Shown here piece after piece: positions 26,732-36,182 of a stretch of DNA of 64,000 nucleotides. The first letter of the stretch is position 1; every line of letters starts with the position of its first letter. The DNA comes from Gayadomonas joobiniege G7 (GTDB taxonomy: Bacteria; Pseudomonadota; Gammaproteobacteria; Enterobacterales; Alteromonadaceae), in the NCBI RefSeq assembly GCF_000300815.1, contig NZ_AMRX01000008.1, forward strand, positions 310,001 to 374,000. Direction: 5' to 3'. The notes beneath the pieces were generated by a model. That model was not told where the DNA came from. It made no database searches and was given only the letters and a program-made list of their open reading frames with translations. The translations under genes were made by a program, and so were the position numbers.

Positions 26732-29677
26732 ATGAACTCAAAAACATTTAAATTAAACTCAATTGCGGCCTCTTTAAGTTTATCTTTGGGAGCTGCTGGT
26801 TTTGTATTGCCTGCTTATGCGGCAGAAGGGCAAGCAAACGAAACCGAAGTTGCTGAAGTGATTCAGGTAAAAGGTATTCGTGGCAGCTTAATTAGAGCGA
26901 TGGATATCAAACGCAGCAGTAGTGGGGTTATTGATGCCATTTCAGCCGAAGAAATGGGTAAATTCCCAGATACTAACTTAGCTGAATCGTTAGGCCGTAT
27001 TACCGGTGTTTCTATTAGTCGCTCAAATGGTGAGGGCAGTCAAATTACCGTTCGAGGTTTTGGTCCCGACTTTAATTTAATTATGTTAAATGGCCGCCAA
27101 ATGCCAGGCACTGGTTATAACCGCTCATTCGATTTAGAAAACTTGTCCCCAGATGGAGTAAGTGCGCTTGAATTGCAAAAAACGGCGAGAGCTGAAACAC
27201 CGACTGGTGGTTTAGGTGCTACTGTCAATATTCGCACGACTAAACCATTGGCATCACCAGGCTTAAAATATACTGTCTCGGCAAAAGGGATATATGATGA
27301 GTCAGTTGAGACAGGTGATAGCTTAACGCCCCAGTTGTCGGCATTATACAGCAATACTTTTGCTGGAAATACGATAGGAGTTGCGGTGAGCCTGTCACAC
27401 CAAGAACGTAATTTCCAACAGCAAAGCGCTTCTATATCAGGCTGGCAGATAGATCAAGGTTTGGGTGATGCGACTGGCTCAGATGCTATTGATAATCGCC
27501 CTAATACGGTCAACGAAGCGGGCGAAACGGTAAAAGCGGGTCACACCTATTTACCACGAGGTTTTGGATATCAAATTAACAATGTTGAGCGTACCCGTTC
27601 CAATGGTCAAGTGACTTTCCAATACGCGCCGACAGACACTTTGACTGCAACATTAGATTATACCGCGAGTGAAGCAGTAACCGCTGAAGAGAGCATGTCT
27701 TTTGGTGTTTGGTTTAACTATGGCGGTAATATTAAATCTTATGAGTTGGACGAAAATGGTACTGCGATTAAATTTAACGAAGCAAATAACGACTATGCTC
27801 ATACGGCCAGAAAAGGCACGACGGAAGTTAAAGCACGTTCATTGGGCTTAAATTTAGAGTGGCAAGCAACTCCGGATTTACATTTAGAGTTAGATTATCA
27901 TGATTCGAGCAATGAAACAGATAATGGTGCCGATCCGGGTAGTCAGAGCTCTCCATTTATTATCATAGCGCCAAATAACTTAGTCTCAAAAACTTATGAC
28001 TATACAACCGGTGATATCCCACAGTTAGAAATGTTTTGGCCTCAAGGAGAAGCAGAAGCCTTACCGGAAGATTTTGATGTGACTTTTGCAGAATTTTTGC
28101 GCAATCAGGGTAAATCGGAAATAGAGCAACTTCAGTTTAATTCTGAATGGGTTAACCCAGACTACGGCATTTTATCTAATATTCGTGGTGGGTTGGCTTA
28201 TACCAAACAAACTTTGTCTGGTGCAAATTATAGCTCAGGGCAGCAAGGACCAGTGGGTTATGCTGGCAATCAGGCAATTTTCCCAGATAGTATGTTTACC
28301 CGTGTGCAGCTGAATGACTTTTTAGATGAGTTTTCCAGTGGCGGTGACAATATGGTGACTGACTACTATTATGATTATGATTTTGACGAAGCCATGACCC
28401 GTACTGCTGCATTTTTTGATAATTTCAGCACAGATCCTATGTCGGGTACTAGTTCGTTTGATGATTTAGAAGAAGTCACTACAAGTGCTTATTTGCAATC
28501 AGCGTTAGTGTTTGATTTATTTGATAAACCGGCTGATTTAAATTTTGGCGTGCGTTACGAAAAAACGGAAGTTACCAGCATTGTAAACCAAGATCGTCCA
28601 GAAGCGATCCAGTGGGTTAGCCCAACTGAATGGAATCTTGCGTTTAGTAGCGAAACCGACAGCTATAGTGTCGATGCTGATTATGATGTGATTTTGCCAA
28701 TGATGGATTTTAAAATCGAACTGACAGATGATTTTATTGCGCGTTTTTCTGCTGGTAAATCAATCTCTCGAGCACCTCTGGGTGATTTGAAAGCGACTCA
28801 GTCTCTATCAAGTCGTCCTAAACCTGGTTCACGCACTGGCTCGTCAGGCAATCCTGGATTATTGCCGTACGAAGCAACTAACATAGATTTGTCGTTTGAA
28901 TATTATTACGATGATGCGAGCTATGTTTCACTCGGTTTATTCCAAAAAACGGTTAATGATTGGATTGCGAATCTGTCAACCGAGACTGAAATTGACGGTT
29001 TACGGGATCCGCTCGAAGGCGCCCGTGCCCAACAGGCGATTGCTGATATCCGCGCGGCGAATGGTAACCCTACTTATAGTCCAGAAATTGAAGAAATTTA
29101 TCAGCAAATTGTGGACAATGGTGGCGCCGATGCAAATGGCATTATCAGCCAAAATGCTGATGATCCATTAGCCGTATGGCGAGTGACTCAGCCGTTAAAC
29201 TATGAAGACCAAAAACAAACGCGTGGTTTTGAATTTGCGTTACAACATATGTTTGGCGATACTGGATTTGGGACAGGCGTAAACATTACCGTAGTGGATA
29301 GCGACAATACTTACGACAATGACGCTGTGTTTGAAATACAAACCCCGCTAGTGGGTTTAAGTGATTCGGCTAACTTCCAAGGCTTTTACGAAAAAGACGG
29401 TTTGTCCGTTAAATTAACGTATAGCTGGCGTGATGGGTATTTGATTGGCGTAGGTCAAGAGCAAGGTAGTTCAGATAACCCGCCGCAATACCATGAAGAT
29501 TTTGGTCAGTTAGATTTTAGTGTGAATTATGATGTGTCTAATAACCTATCTGTTTCGTTTGAGGGGGTTAACTTAACCAATGAAACTGAACGTGGTTACG
29601 GGCGGTATCAAGAGCAATTCCTTTTTGCAAGACAATATGGTGCCCGTTATATTGTAGGTGCACGCTATAGCTTTTAA
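26732..29677 (+). CDS. TonB-dependent receptor, carbohydrate type
   Basis: A 981-residue outer-membrane receptor with a signal peptide ending at AYAAEG, a plug domain (IQVKGIRGSLIRAMDIKR, EEMGKFPDTNLAESLGRITGV, ITVRGFGPDFNLIMLNGRQMP, GLGATVNIRTTKPL) and a 22-strand-type barrel ending in aromatic GARYSF. The plug wording is that of large oligosaccharide-importing TBDTs in Alteromonadales and Caulobacter. It follows the GH16 gene by 54 bp and is followed by a strong terminator and the halogenase cassette. Import of laminarin or mixed-linkage glucan oligomers is the likely role (inference from neighbours). Confidence 0.93.
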   Translation: MNSKTFKLNSIAASLSLSLGAAGFVLPAYAAEGQANETEVAEVIQVKGIRGSLIRAMDIKRSSSGVIDAISAEEMGKFPDTNLAESLGRITGVSISRSNGEGSQITVRGFGPDFNLIMLNGRQMPGTGYNRSFDLENLSPDGVSALELQKTARAETPTGGLGATVNIRTTKPLASPGLKYTVSAKGIYDESVETGDSLTPQLSALYSNTFAGNTIGVAVSLSHQERNFQQQSASISGWQIDQGLGDATGSDAIDNRPNTVNEAGETVKAGHTYLPRGFGYQINNVERTRSNGQVTFQYAPTDTLTATLDYTASEAVTAEESMSFGVWFNYGGNIKSYELDENGTAIKFNEANNDYAHTARKGTTEVKARSLGLNLEWQATPDLHLELDYHDSSNETDNGADPGSQSSPFIIIAPNNLVSKTYDYTTGDIPQLEMFWPQGEAEALPEDFDVTFAEFLRNQGKSEIEQLQFNSEWVNPDYGILSNIRGGLAYTKQTLSGANYSSGQQGPVGYAGNQAIFPDSMFTRVQLNDFLDEFSSGGDNMVTDYYYDYDFDEAMTRTAAFFDNFSTDPMSGTSSFDDLEEVTTSAYLQSALVFDLFDKPADLNFGVRYEKTEVTSIVNQDRPEAIQWVSPTEWNLAFSSETDSYSVDADYDVILPMMDFKIELTDDFIARFSAGKSISRAPLGDLKATQSLSSRPKPGSRTGSSGNPGLLPYEATNIDLSFEYYYDDASYVSLGLFQKTVNDWIANLSTETEIDGLRDPLEGARAQQAIADIRAANGNPTYSPEIEEIYQQIVDNGGADANGIISQNADDPLAVWRVTQPLNYEDQKQTRGFEFALQHMFGDTGFGTGVNITVVDSDNTYDNDAVFEIQTPLVGLSDSANFQGFYEKDGLSVKLTYSWRDGYLIGVGQEQGSSDNPPQYHEDFGQLDFSVNYDVSNNLSVSFEGVNLTNETERGYGRYQEQFLFARQYGARYIVGARYSF

Positions 29678-29695
29678 ATAAAGAAGCAAGCTCAG

Positions 29696-29723
29696 CAAAG
29701 CCGCTTAGGCGGCTTTGTTTTTT
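29696..29723 (+). terminator. Strong intrinsic terminator/attenuator between TBDT and halogenase
   Basis: CAAAGCCGC (29696-29704) pairs with GCGGCTTTG (29709-29717) around TTAG, followed by six T residues (29718-29723). It sits directly upstream of the halogenase ribosome-binding site GGAGG. Read-through would let receptor transcription set a lower level for the downstream cassette. Confidence 0.88.
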
Positions 29724-29733
29724 AGGAGGTTAA

Positions 29734-31275
29734 GTGGCAAAACCCATTCAAAAAGTGGTTATTCTCGGTGGCGGTGCTGCGGGTTGGTTAACCGCAGGTA
29801 CCTTAGCCGCCGAACATTTATCGGCTCAGCCAGATGGTTTAGAAGTGGTCTTGGTTGAATCACCCGATGTTAAAATCTTAGGTGTTGGCGAAGGAACCTG
29901 GCCAACAATGCGGGCAACATTAAATAAAATGGGCATTAAAGAAGCTGATTTTATACGTGAATGCGACGCGGCCTTTAAACAAGGTGCAAAATTTTGTCAG
30001 TGGACTCACAATGACAAACAAGATTTTTATTACCACCCGTTGGTTTTGCCACATAACTTTAATCAAATTAACTTAGCGCAATATTGGTCAAATGAATACG
30101 AGTTAAGTTTTGCGGATGCAGTATGTCCGCAAAGTCAATTGTGTGAGCAAGGTCTGGCACCAAAACAAATCAGTACACCAGAATATGCTCATGTTGCAAA
30201 CTATGCCTACCATCTAGACGCGGGTAAGTTTACTCAATTTTTAAAAAAACACTGTTTAGAACGTCTGGGTGTTCAGTATATTCAAGATCATATTGATTCA
30301 GTTCAAGGCGATCCTAACTCTGATATTAAAGGTTTAGTTGGACGTAAAAGTGGTTTAATCAGTGGTGACCTATTTATTGATTGCAGTGGTTTTGCCGCTC
30401 GTTTGATTGCGGATCATTATCAGGTAGCCCATATCAGCCAAAAAAATGTGTTATTTAATGATACTGCCATTGCAGCTCATGTTAAGTATCCGCAACCAGA
30501 CAGCCCAATTGCCAGCCATACTGTCTCTACAGCGACAGCGAACGGCTGGATTTGGGATATAGGCTTACAGTCACGCCGTGGGGTCGGCCATGTGTTTGCG
30601 TCAGATTATGTATCGCATGCTGAAGCAGAGCAGCAGTTAATAGATTATATTACCGCCACAAGTGAGATGAATGCGGATGAGATAAGTTGTAAAACGCTGA
30701 ACCTAAATCCAGGATATCGAGAAAAATTCTGGGTAAAAAATTGTGTCGCTATCGGGGTATCTGCCGGTTTTATTGAGCCGTTAGAAGCATCGGCGTTGGT
30801 TTTGGTCGAGTTATCTGCGGCTATGTTGAGTGAAAATTTACCGGCTGACCGAGCGGTAATGGAGATAGCCGCAAAACGTTTTAACGAGACATTTAATTAC
30901 CGTTGGCAACGCATAATAGATTTTTTAAAACTCCATTATTGTATAAGCCAACGGGATGATTCTAACTATTGGCGAGATCATAGAGATCCGGCGAGTTGGC
31001 CTGAATCTTTGTCTGAATTGCTGGCAATGTGGCAATATCAAGGACCTTGGAAAAAAGATTTTACGCACATTGAAGAGGTATTCCCATCGGCCAGTTATCA
31101 ATATGTTTTGTATGGCATGGGATATCAGCATAAAACGCACTCTAGAGCCTCCCGCACCCGTCAGCAGCTTCATCTCGCACAAGCGGGTTTTGCACAAAAT
31201 CAACAGATAACCGAAAAAATGCTCGCGCATTTACCGGCGCATCGCCGCCTTATTAATCATATCATTCAAGCATAA
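29734..31275 (+). CDS. FAD-dependent tryptophan-halogenase family protein (TBDT-associated clade)
   Basis: A 513-residue flavoprotein. The start is GTG at 29734 with GGAGG four bases upstream. It has the FAD-binding GGGAAGWLTAG (residues 12-22), GVGEGTWPTMRATL (50-63) and a Lys at position 82 in AAFKQGAKF that lies where the catalytic Lys of PrnA/RebH is found. The WxWxIP halogenase motif appears as WIWDIG, so the Pro is replaced. Flavin halogenases chlorinate or brominate aromatic substrates with reduced FAD from a partner reductase, and none is seen here. This clade is typically found with TBDTs, SapC and cupin-like genes, as here. The real substrate is unknown, and free tryptophan is not assured. 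Confidence 0.88.
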   Translation: MAKPIQKVVILGGGAAGWLTAGTLAAEHLSAQPDGLEVVLVESPDVKILGVGEGTWPTMRATLNKMGIKEADFIRECDAAFKQGAKFCQWTHNDKQDFYYHPLVLPHNFNQINLAQYWSNEYELSFADAVCPQSQLCEQGLAPKQISTPEYAHVANYAYHLDAGKFTQFLKKHCLERLGVQYIQDHIDSVQGDPNSDIKGLVGRKSGLISGDLFIDCSGFAARLIADHYQVAHISQKNVLFNDTAIAAHVKYPQPDSPIASHTVSTATANGWIWDIGLQSRRGVGHVFASDYVSHAEAEQQLIDYITATSEMNADEISCKTLNLNPGYREKFWVKNCVAIGVSAGFIEPLEASALVLVELSAAMLSENLPADRAVMEIAAKRFNETFNYRWQRIIDFLKLHYCISQRDDSNYWRDHRDPASWPESLSELLAMWQYQGPWKKDFTHIEEVFPSASYQYVLYGMGYQHKTHSRASRTRQQLHLAQAGFAQNQQITEKMLAHLPAHRRLINHIIQA

Positions 31276-31287
31276 CAGGGTAATTAA

Positions 31288-32016
31288 ATGGCTGAACACG
31301 AGCTTTTAGACAATATTAAACATAAAAATTTACGTATTATCCGCCAGTATGGTGCCGAATTTGGTGACAACCTCAGCTATGCACGGGTATTTGTGCCTGA
31401 ATTAACTCAGGCACAAGCCTGTTATCCTATATTTTTTGTAAAAAATGCTGAAGAACAATTAGAACCTGTGGCTTTGTTTGGTTTTGAACAGGGAGAAAAC
31501 TTGTTTTTACAAAACAGTGATTGGCAAGCCAATTATATTCCTTGGAGTATCCAGAGAGCGCCTTTTTTAATTGGCTTTCAGGAACCCATCGCGGGTGGGG
31601 GGGAACCCGAGCCAGTTGTATATGTGGATATGCAACACCCTAGAGTGAGTGACAGTGAAGGGCAATCCGTGTTTTTACCGCATGGCGGTCAATCTGACTA
31701 TTTGCAATATATCAGTCAATTGTTAGCCAGCATTCACCAAGGGCATCAAAACAATCAAGATTTTGTCCGTACCTTAAGTGAATACAATTTGATTGAGGCT
31801 GCCCAATTAGAGGTAGAACTCGACAATCATAAAAAATACAAAATGGGTGATTTATTCGCCATATCAGAAGAAAAACTAGCCGCGCTTAAAGCAGACGAAT
31901 TATACAAACTAAAACAATCCGGTTATTTGTCTGCAATCTATATGGTAATTGCGTCGACAGCTCAATTAAGCGAACTCATCCGACGTAAAAACCAAACCGT
32001 TAAAAATGGCAGTTGA
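31288..32016 (+). CDS. SapC family protein
   Basis: A 242-residue cytoplasmic-type protein that matches the SapC-like family by HKNLRIIRQYGAEFGDNLSYARVFVPEL, YPIFFVK, IPWSIQRAPFLIG and FVRTLSEYNLIE. The SapC name comes from a Campylobacter S-layer locus, but the biochemical function is unknown. It lies 12 bp after the halogenase and overlaps the following cupin-like gene by 11 bp, so the three are co-expressed. This trio is repeatedly found beside carbohydrate TBDTs in marine bacteria (known from the family), which suggests a shared but undefined step in nutrient uptake or surface modification. Confidence 0.85.
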   Translation: MAEHELLDNIKHKNLRIIRQYGAEFGDNLSYARVFVPELTQAQACYPIFFVKNAEEQLEPVALFGFEQGENLFLQNSDWQANYIPWSIQRAPFLIGFQEPIAGGGEPEPVVYVDMQHPRVSDSEGQSVFLPHGGQSDYLQYISQLLASIHQGHQNNQDFVRTLSEYNLIEAAQLEVELDNHKKYKMGDLFAISEEKLAALKADELYKLKQSGYLSAIYMVIASTAQLSELIRRKNQTVKNGS

Positions 32017-33025
32017 TTATCACCTTTTGCCGTCTGTACCGACCGTAGAGGCTGGGCCGAACGACAACTTATTTGAACTGGTTGAAGCGTACGCGGAACC
32101 GGTCGTTATTAAAGGGGCTGTAAAAGGCTGGCCTGTGGTTCAAGCAGGGCTAACATCTGCGGAAGAGCTTTTAGGCTATTTACGGTCGTTTAGTTGTCAG
32201 AAACAAGTTCATCTGATGTCCTTGCCAAAGGATAAAAATGCTCGTTATTTTTACAACCAAGACTTATCTGGCATGAATTTTAAGCGTCAAATGCACTCGT
32301 TTGACGCTGTGCTAGAGATGCTCTTGCTGCAAGTAACCAAGTCGCAATCAAGCGAGTATTTGTACATGGGGTCTACGCAGGTGGATGCGGTTTTACCTAA
32401 TTACCGCCAATATAATGATCTTAACGGGTGTTTGCCGTCTGCGTGGGCCAGTGTTTGGCTTGGCAATCAATCACGTATTGCCACCCATTATGATGTGCCA
32501 GATAACTTGGCCTGTAACTTAGCAGGTGAACGACGTTTTACCCTGTTCCCTCCTGAGCAAATTAAAAACCTTTATCCTGGTCCTATCGACTATACGCCCG
32601 CAGGTCAAGTGACCAGCATGGTTGATTTTGCCAATCCGGATGTTGAACGTTATCCGCGTTTTAAAGATGCCTTAAAAACCGCTATGGTTGCAGAATTGTC
32701 TGCTGGTGATGTCGTATATATACCCAGTATGTGGTGGCATCATGTCGAAGGCTTAAGCTCGGTTAATTTGTTACAAAATTATTGGTGGCGCCCGGTTCCC
32801 GCCTATGCTGGCAACCCGACAGATGCATTACTCCATGCTTTATTATCTATAAAAGACTTACCTTCTGAGCAAAAACAGCACTGGAAAGCCTTGTTTGAAT
32901 ATTATATCTTTAGCGACATAGATTTAACGCATTTACCAATCGATCGCCAAGGTGTGTTGAACTGTCTTACCGAAGACAGTGCACGTAAGTTGCGTGGACT
33001 TTTATTGAATAAATTAAATCGCTAA
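32006..33025 (+). CDS. Cupin-like / JmjC-type Fe(II)-2-oxoglutarate oxygenase
   Basis: A 339-residue protein of the cupin_8/JmjC fold. It has EPVVIKGAVKGWPVV near the N terminus, ATHYDVPDNLACNLAGERRFTLFPPEQ with the HxD iron ligands, and YIPSMWWHHVEGL with the distal His. All three facial-triad positions seem present, so hydroxylation of a peptide or small molecule is plausible. The gene overlaps the sapC-like gene by 11 bp. It is the third member of the TBDT-associated halogenase/SapC/cupin trio. The next gene (GH9) begins 18 bp downstream. Confidence 0.87.
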   Translation: MAVDYHLLPSVPTVEAGPNDNLFELVEAYAEPVVIKGAVKGWPVVQAGLTSAEELLGYLRSFSCQKQVHLMSLPKDKNARYFYNQDLSGMNFKRQMHSFDAVLEMLLLQVTKSQSSEYLYMGSTQVDAVLPNYRQYNDLNGCLPSAWASVWLGNQSRIATHYDVPDNLACNLAGERRFTLFPPEQIKNLYPGPIDYTPAGQVTSMVDFANPDVERYPRFKDALKTAMVAELSAGDVVYIPSMWWHHVEGLSSVNLLQNYWWRPVPAYAGNPTDALLHALLSIKDLPSEQKQHWKALFEYYIFSDIDLTHLPIDRQGVLNCLTEDSARKLRGLLLNKLNR

Positions 33026-33043
33026 CCGAATAAAGGCGGGTAA

Positions 33044-34774
33044 ATGAACAAGGGTTTTATCTTCGCTGTCAGCTTGTTTTTGACAACGCTAATGGCTTGT
33101 CAGCCGACCCCAAATAATAAACATGTCAAGGTCACAGGCCCCGTCATGTATAACCAACTGGGCTACCCCGTCACTGCTAATAAACAAGTGTTTTTACAAA
33201 GTGACGGGCCAGTGCATTTTAAAGTCGCCGATAAAAGCGGCGAACTGGTTCTGACAGGTGTGAGCACTAAACCCAAACATTGGCCGTTTGCAGCCCAAGA
33301 TTATGTCATGCTGGATCTTAAACAATTGCATTGCCCAGGGGTTTACAAACTTTTTATTCCGGATTCGGGGTTATCACCGGTTATTATAAATATAAATGAC
33401 CAAGTTTATCAGCAAGCGCTAACGCAAGTGACTAAAGCTTTTTATTTTAATCGGGCTGGCACAGCACTTAAAAGTGAACATGCAGGCATTTATGCACGCG
33501 CAGCGGGTCATACTGGAAAAACCGCTATCATCCATGCTTCGGCGGCTGATGCGATGCGGCCAGCGGGCACTCAGGTCGAAATTGGTAAAGGTTGGTACGA
33601 CGCAGGTGACTATAATCAGTATGTGGTAAATGGTAGTGTTGCTTTAGCCAGTCTGTTATTAGCTTATCAAGACTTTCCGATAATGAAGCAACTGTCGCTT
33701 AATATTCCAAAAAGCGAGCATCACCAAACGGATATGTTAGACGAAATTTTGTGGCAATTGGATTGGTTAAGCAAGATGCAGGACCCAAATGATGGTGGGG
33801 TCTACCATAAGCTAACGACTAAAAAGTTTACTGGCAAAGTTATGCCGGACGAAGCCTTGTCAGAGCGCTACTTAGTGGCTAAGTCTGTCACAGCCAGTTT
33901 GGATTTTTCTGCGGTAATGGCGTTAGCCTCTAGAGTGTTGGTAAAAGTCTTACCAGTGCATGCAAATGAATATCTAGCGGCGGCCAAAAAGGCTTATATA
34001 TGGGCCCTAAAACACCCAAAACAGGTTTATCAGCAGCCAGCAGATATACATACAGGGGAATATGCTAGCCGAATAGAACAATTAAATGACGAGTGGTTCT
34101 GGGCAACGTCAGAGTTGGCTATTGTTACTGAGCAAGCTGATTTATGGCAAAAAATCCCAACAAATATTGAGATACAAGTTGCTTCATGGAGCCAAGTGGC
34201 AGCATTTGCTTATTTTGCATTGGCTAAACAAGAAACTAACCTGAAATGGCAGCAACAAGCTCAGCGGCTAATTGTTCAGCTTGCCGATGAGCTTGTTAAA
34301 ACTTATCAAAATTCATCATTGGCCGTTACCATGGGACACCATAAAAATGATTTTATTTGGGGAAGTAATGGGACTGCCGCCAATCAACTGATGATCCTTG
34401 CCAAGGCTTATCAGATCTCGCAAAAAGCTGAGTATAAATTAGCCATGCAAGGTACGCTCGATTATTTAATGGGTAAAAACCCGACGGGATATTTGTTTAT
34501 TACTGGCATGGGTACTTATTCACCGGTCGATATTCATCATAGGATCTCGGCGGCAGATAAGGTTAAAGCACCTGTGCCTGGCTGGTTAGTCGGCGGCCCC
34601 CATGCGGGTCAACAAGATAAATGTAACGGGTATCCCTCCGAGCTCCCCGCGTTGTCTTATTTGGATACTTGGTGTAGTTATTCAACCAACGAGGTGGCGA
34701 TTAATTGGAATGCGGCGCTGGTTTACGCGTTAGCTGCGTTTAACGAACAAAAAAACGAGAGAGAAAAAGAATGA
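33044..34774 (+). CDS. GH9 family glycoside hydrolase lipoprotein
   Basis: A 576-residue lipoprotein (signal peptide ending in LMAC). Residues about 30-115 are an Ig-like N-terminal domain (VMYNQLGYPVTANKQVFL). The catalytic (alpha/alpha)6 GH9 domain follows with the DAGD motif (D186, D189; GWYDAGDYNQYVVNG). Near the C terminus there are HHRISAADKVKAPVPGWLVGGPH and STNEVAINWNAALVY, with the catalytic acid E550. GH9 enzymes invert beta-1,4 (or mixed) glucans or act as exo-glucosidases and cellodextrinases. In this locus a role on beta-glucan oligomers in the periplasm is likely. The gene is in operon with the cupin gene upstream and the SGNH gene downstream (4-bp overlap). Confidence 0.9.
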   Translation: MNKGFIFAVSLFLTTLMACQPTPNNKHVKVTGPVMYNQLGYPVTANKQVFLQSDGPVHFKVADKSGELVLTGVSTKPKHWPFAAQDYVMLDLKQLHCPGVYKLFIPDSGLSPVIININDQVYQQALTQVTKAFYFNRAGTALKSEHAGIYARAAGHTGKTAIIHASAADAMRPAGTQVEIGKGWYDAGDYNQYVVNGSVALASLLLAYQDFPIMKQLSLNIPKSEHHQTDMLDEILWQLDWLSKMQDPNDGGVYHKLTTKKFTGKVMPDEALSERYLVAKSVTASLDFSAVMALASRVLVKVLPVHANEYLAAAKKAYIWALKHPKQVYQQPADIHTGEYASRIEQLNDEWFWATSELAIVTEQADLWQKIPTNIEIQVASWSQVAAFAYFALAKQETNLKWQQQAQRLIVQLADELVKTYQNSSLAVTMGHHKNDFIWGSNGTAANQLMILAKAYQISQKAEYKLAMQGTLDYLMGKNPTGYLFITGMGTYSPVDIHHRISAADKVKAPVPGWLVGGPHAGQQDKCNGYPSELPALSYLDTWCSYSTNEVAINWNAALVYALAAFNEQKNEREKE

Positions 34775-35952
34775 TGTACAAAGTTACAAGCTATCGCAAA
34801 CTGGCGACGCTTCTTCTGCTTAATGTGGGTTTGATGACCATTCTCAAACCAGCCATGGCAGGTTTTTCGTTGCAAGCAGCAGGACCTTTGACCGACCAGA
34901 ATACGGAAATACAAGTCATTGATAGCACCAATCGCTCGAGTTCTGTGCAATGGGTACCAGATACAAAAATTAAGCTCGCAGATTTTTATCAAGCCAAAAG
35001 CTTATCTTTTTATATAAAAGCGGAAGATGCGCAAAAATCGTCATTGAATATAAAATTGGACTGTGGCCGAGAATGCTCTGGCCAATTGAATATTGAACCT
35101 TGGTTAACGGTTCATTCAGACACGGGGTGGCATCATTTATCCATTCCCGTAAACTGTTTTAACCACCCCGAGGCGCAAACCGATTGGCCGCGACCCACGT
35201 TAACATTTGAGCGCATTGGCAACGCGAAAGTGTTTCTTAAAGATATTTCAATGAGCGAAAAAGTAACGACGAACTATGCTTGCACTGAGCCTGAGTTGCG
35301 AGCAATAACGCCAGCACCACTCAATACTTATTGGGCTAAATCTTGGTGGAAGCAACGGCATCAACAAAAATTGCTTGAAAAAATTAACATAGATCCCGAG
35401 CTAATTTTGATCGGGGATTCGATCACCCACGGTTGGGAACGCAAAGGAAAAGCAGTTTGGCAGCACTGGTTTGCTGATATTAAAACGCTTAATTTAGGCT
35501 TTTCGGGCGACCGCACCGAAAACGTTCTCTGGCGTTTGCAAAATGGTGAAGTGGACGGTCTGAATCCTGAACTTGTAGTCATTATGATAGGCACCAATAA
35601 TACCGGCCACCGGATGGAAGCGCCTGAGTATATTGCAAAAGGCATAGAGCAGATTGTTCGTGAGCTAAAAAAACGTTTACCAGAAAGCCAGATTTTATTA
35701 TTGGATATCTTCCCTCGAGGCGAAGAACCGAACCATGCCATGCGAGTGAATAACGCCAAAACAAATGCCAGGTTAAATGAACTAGGCAAAAAGTATGATC
35801 TGCTAAGAGCTAATTTTAATCCTGCATTTTTGAATAATGATCAGACTTTATCAAAAGAGATCATGCCTGATTGGCTGCACCCAAATGAAAAAGGCTATCA
35901 AATTTGGGCTACCAAACTGGCACCTTATTTCAAAAAATACCTAGCCGATTGA
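34771..35952 (+). CDS. SGNH/GDSL hydrolase with N-terminal carbohydrate-binding-like domain
   Basis: A 393-residue exported protein. The signal peptide ends near AMAG, and residues about 30-165 resemble the galactose-binding-like module also seen on the GH3 enzyme (SFYIKAEDAQKSS..., WHHLSIPVNCF). The SGNH esterase domain (about 205-392) is of the PAF-acetylhydrolase type: S217 in LIGDSITHGW, GFSGDRTENVLWRL, MIGTNN, and the D367/H370 pair in DWLHPNEKGY. It probably removes acetyl or similar ester groups from the polysaccharide. The start codon overlaps the GH9 stop by four bases. The catalytic set is complete, unlike the SGNH-like protein at 49139. Confidence 0.88.
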   Translation: MMYKVTSYRKLATLLLLNVGLMTILKPAMAGFSLQAAGPLTDQNTEIQVIDSTNRSSSVQWVPDTKIKLADFYQAKSLSFYIKAEDAQKSSLNIKLDCGRECSGQLNIEPWLTVHSDTGWHHLSIPVNCFNHPEAQTDWPRPTLTFERIGNAKVFLKDISMSEKVTTNYACTEPELRAITPAPLNTYWAKSWWKQRHQQKLLEKINIDPELILIGDSITHGWERKGKAVWQHWFADIKTLNLGFSGDRTENVLWRLQNGEVDGLNPELVVIMIGTNNTGHRMEAPEYIAKGIEQIVRELKKRLPESQILLLDIFPRGEEPNHAMRVNNAKTNARLNELGKKYDLLRANFNPAFLNNDQTLSKEIMPDWLHPNEKGYQIWATKLAPYFKKYLAD

Positions 35953-36085
35953 ATTTTTTGATCGCCGAAATCAGCAAGAAGCGATTGAGGTCGCAAAAAC
36001 ATTAGGCTGGCAAACTTATCCAGAGTTAAAGCAGCGTTTAAAGGTTTACCGGAACAAAGGTAGGGTCACAGGTGCATATTTTTAA
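35945..36085 (+). other. Start-less open frame, possible truncated gene tail
   Basis: Directly after the SGNH stop, another frame reads about 46 codons with coding-like composition (IEFFDRRNQQEAIEVAKTLG and on to RNKGRVTGAYF) and then stops. It has no start codon and is closed upstream by a TAG. It may be the tail of a deleted gene, but I do not recognise the family. Confidence 0.3.
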
Positions 36086-36147
36086 TGACGTACTTTATCA
36101 AGAGTTACTAAGTTCGATTGTTTTGCTTGCAACCAGTATCTGATAAA

Positions 36148-36182
36148 CCCCGCACAAATTCGATTGTGCGGGTCTTGTTTTT
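36148..36182 (+). terminator. Intrinsic terminator of the halogenase-GH9-SGNH operon
   Basis: CCCGCACAA (36149-36157) pairs with TTGTGCGGG (36164-36172) around a 6-nt loop and is followed by TCTTGTTTTT. It ends the plus-strand operon. The T-run touches the end of the convergent GH3 gene. Confidence 0.85.
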
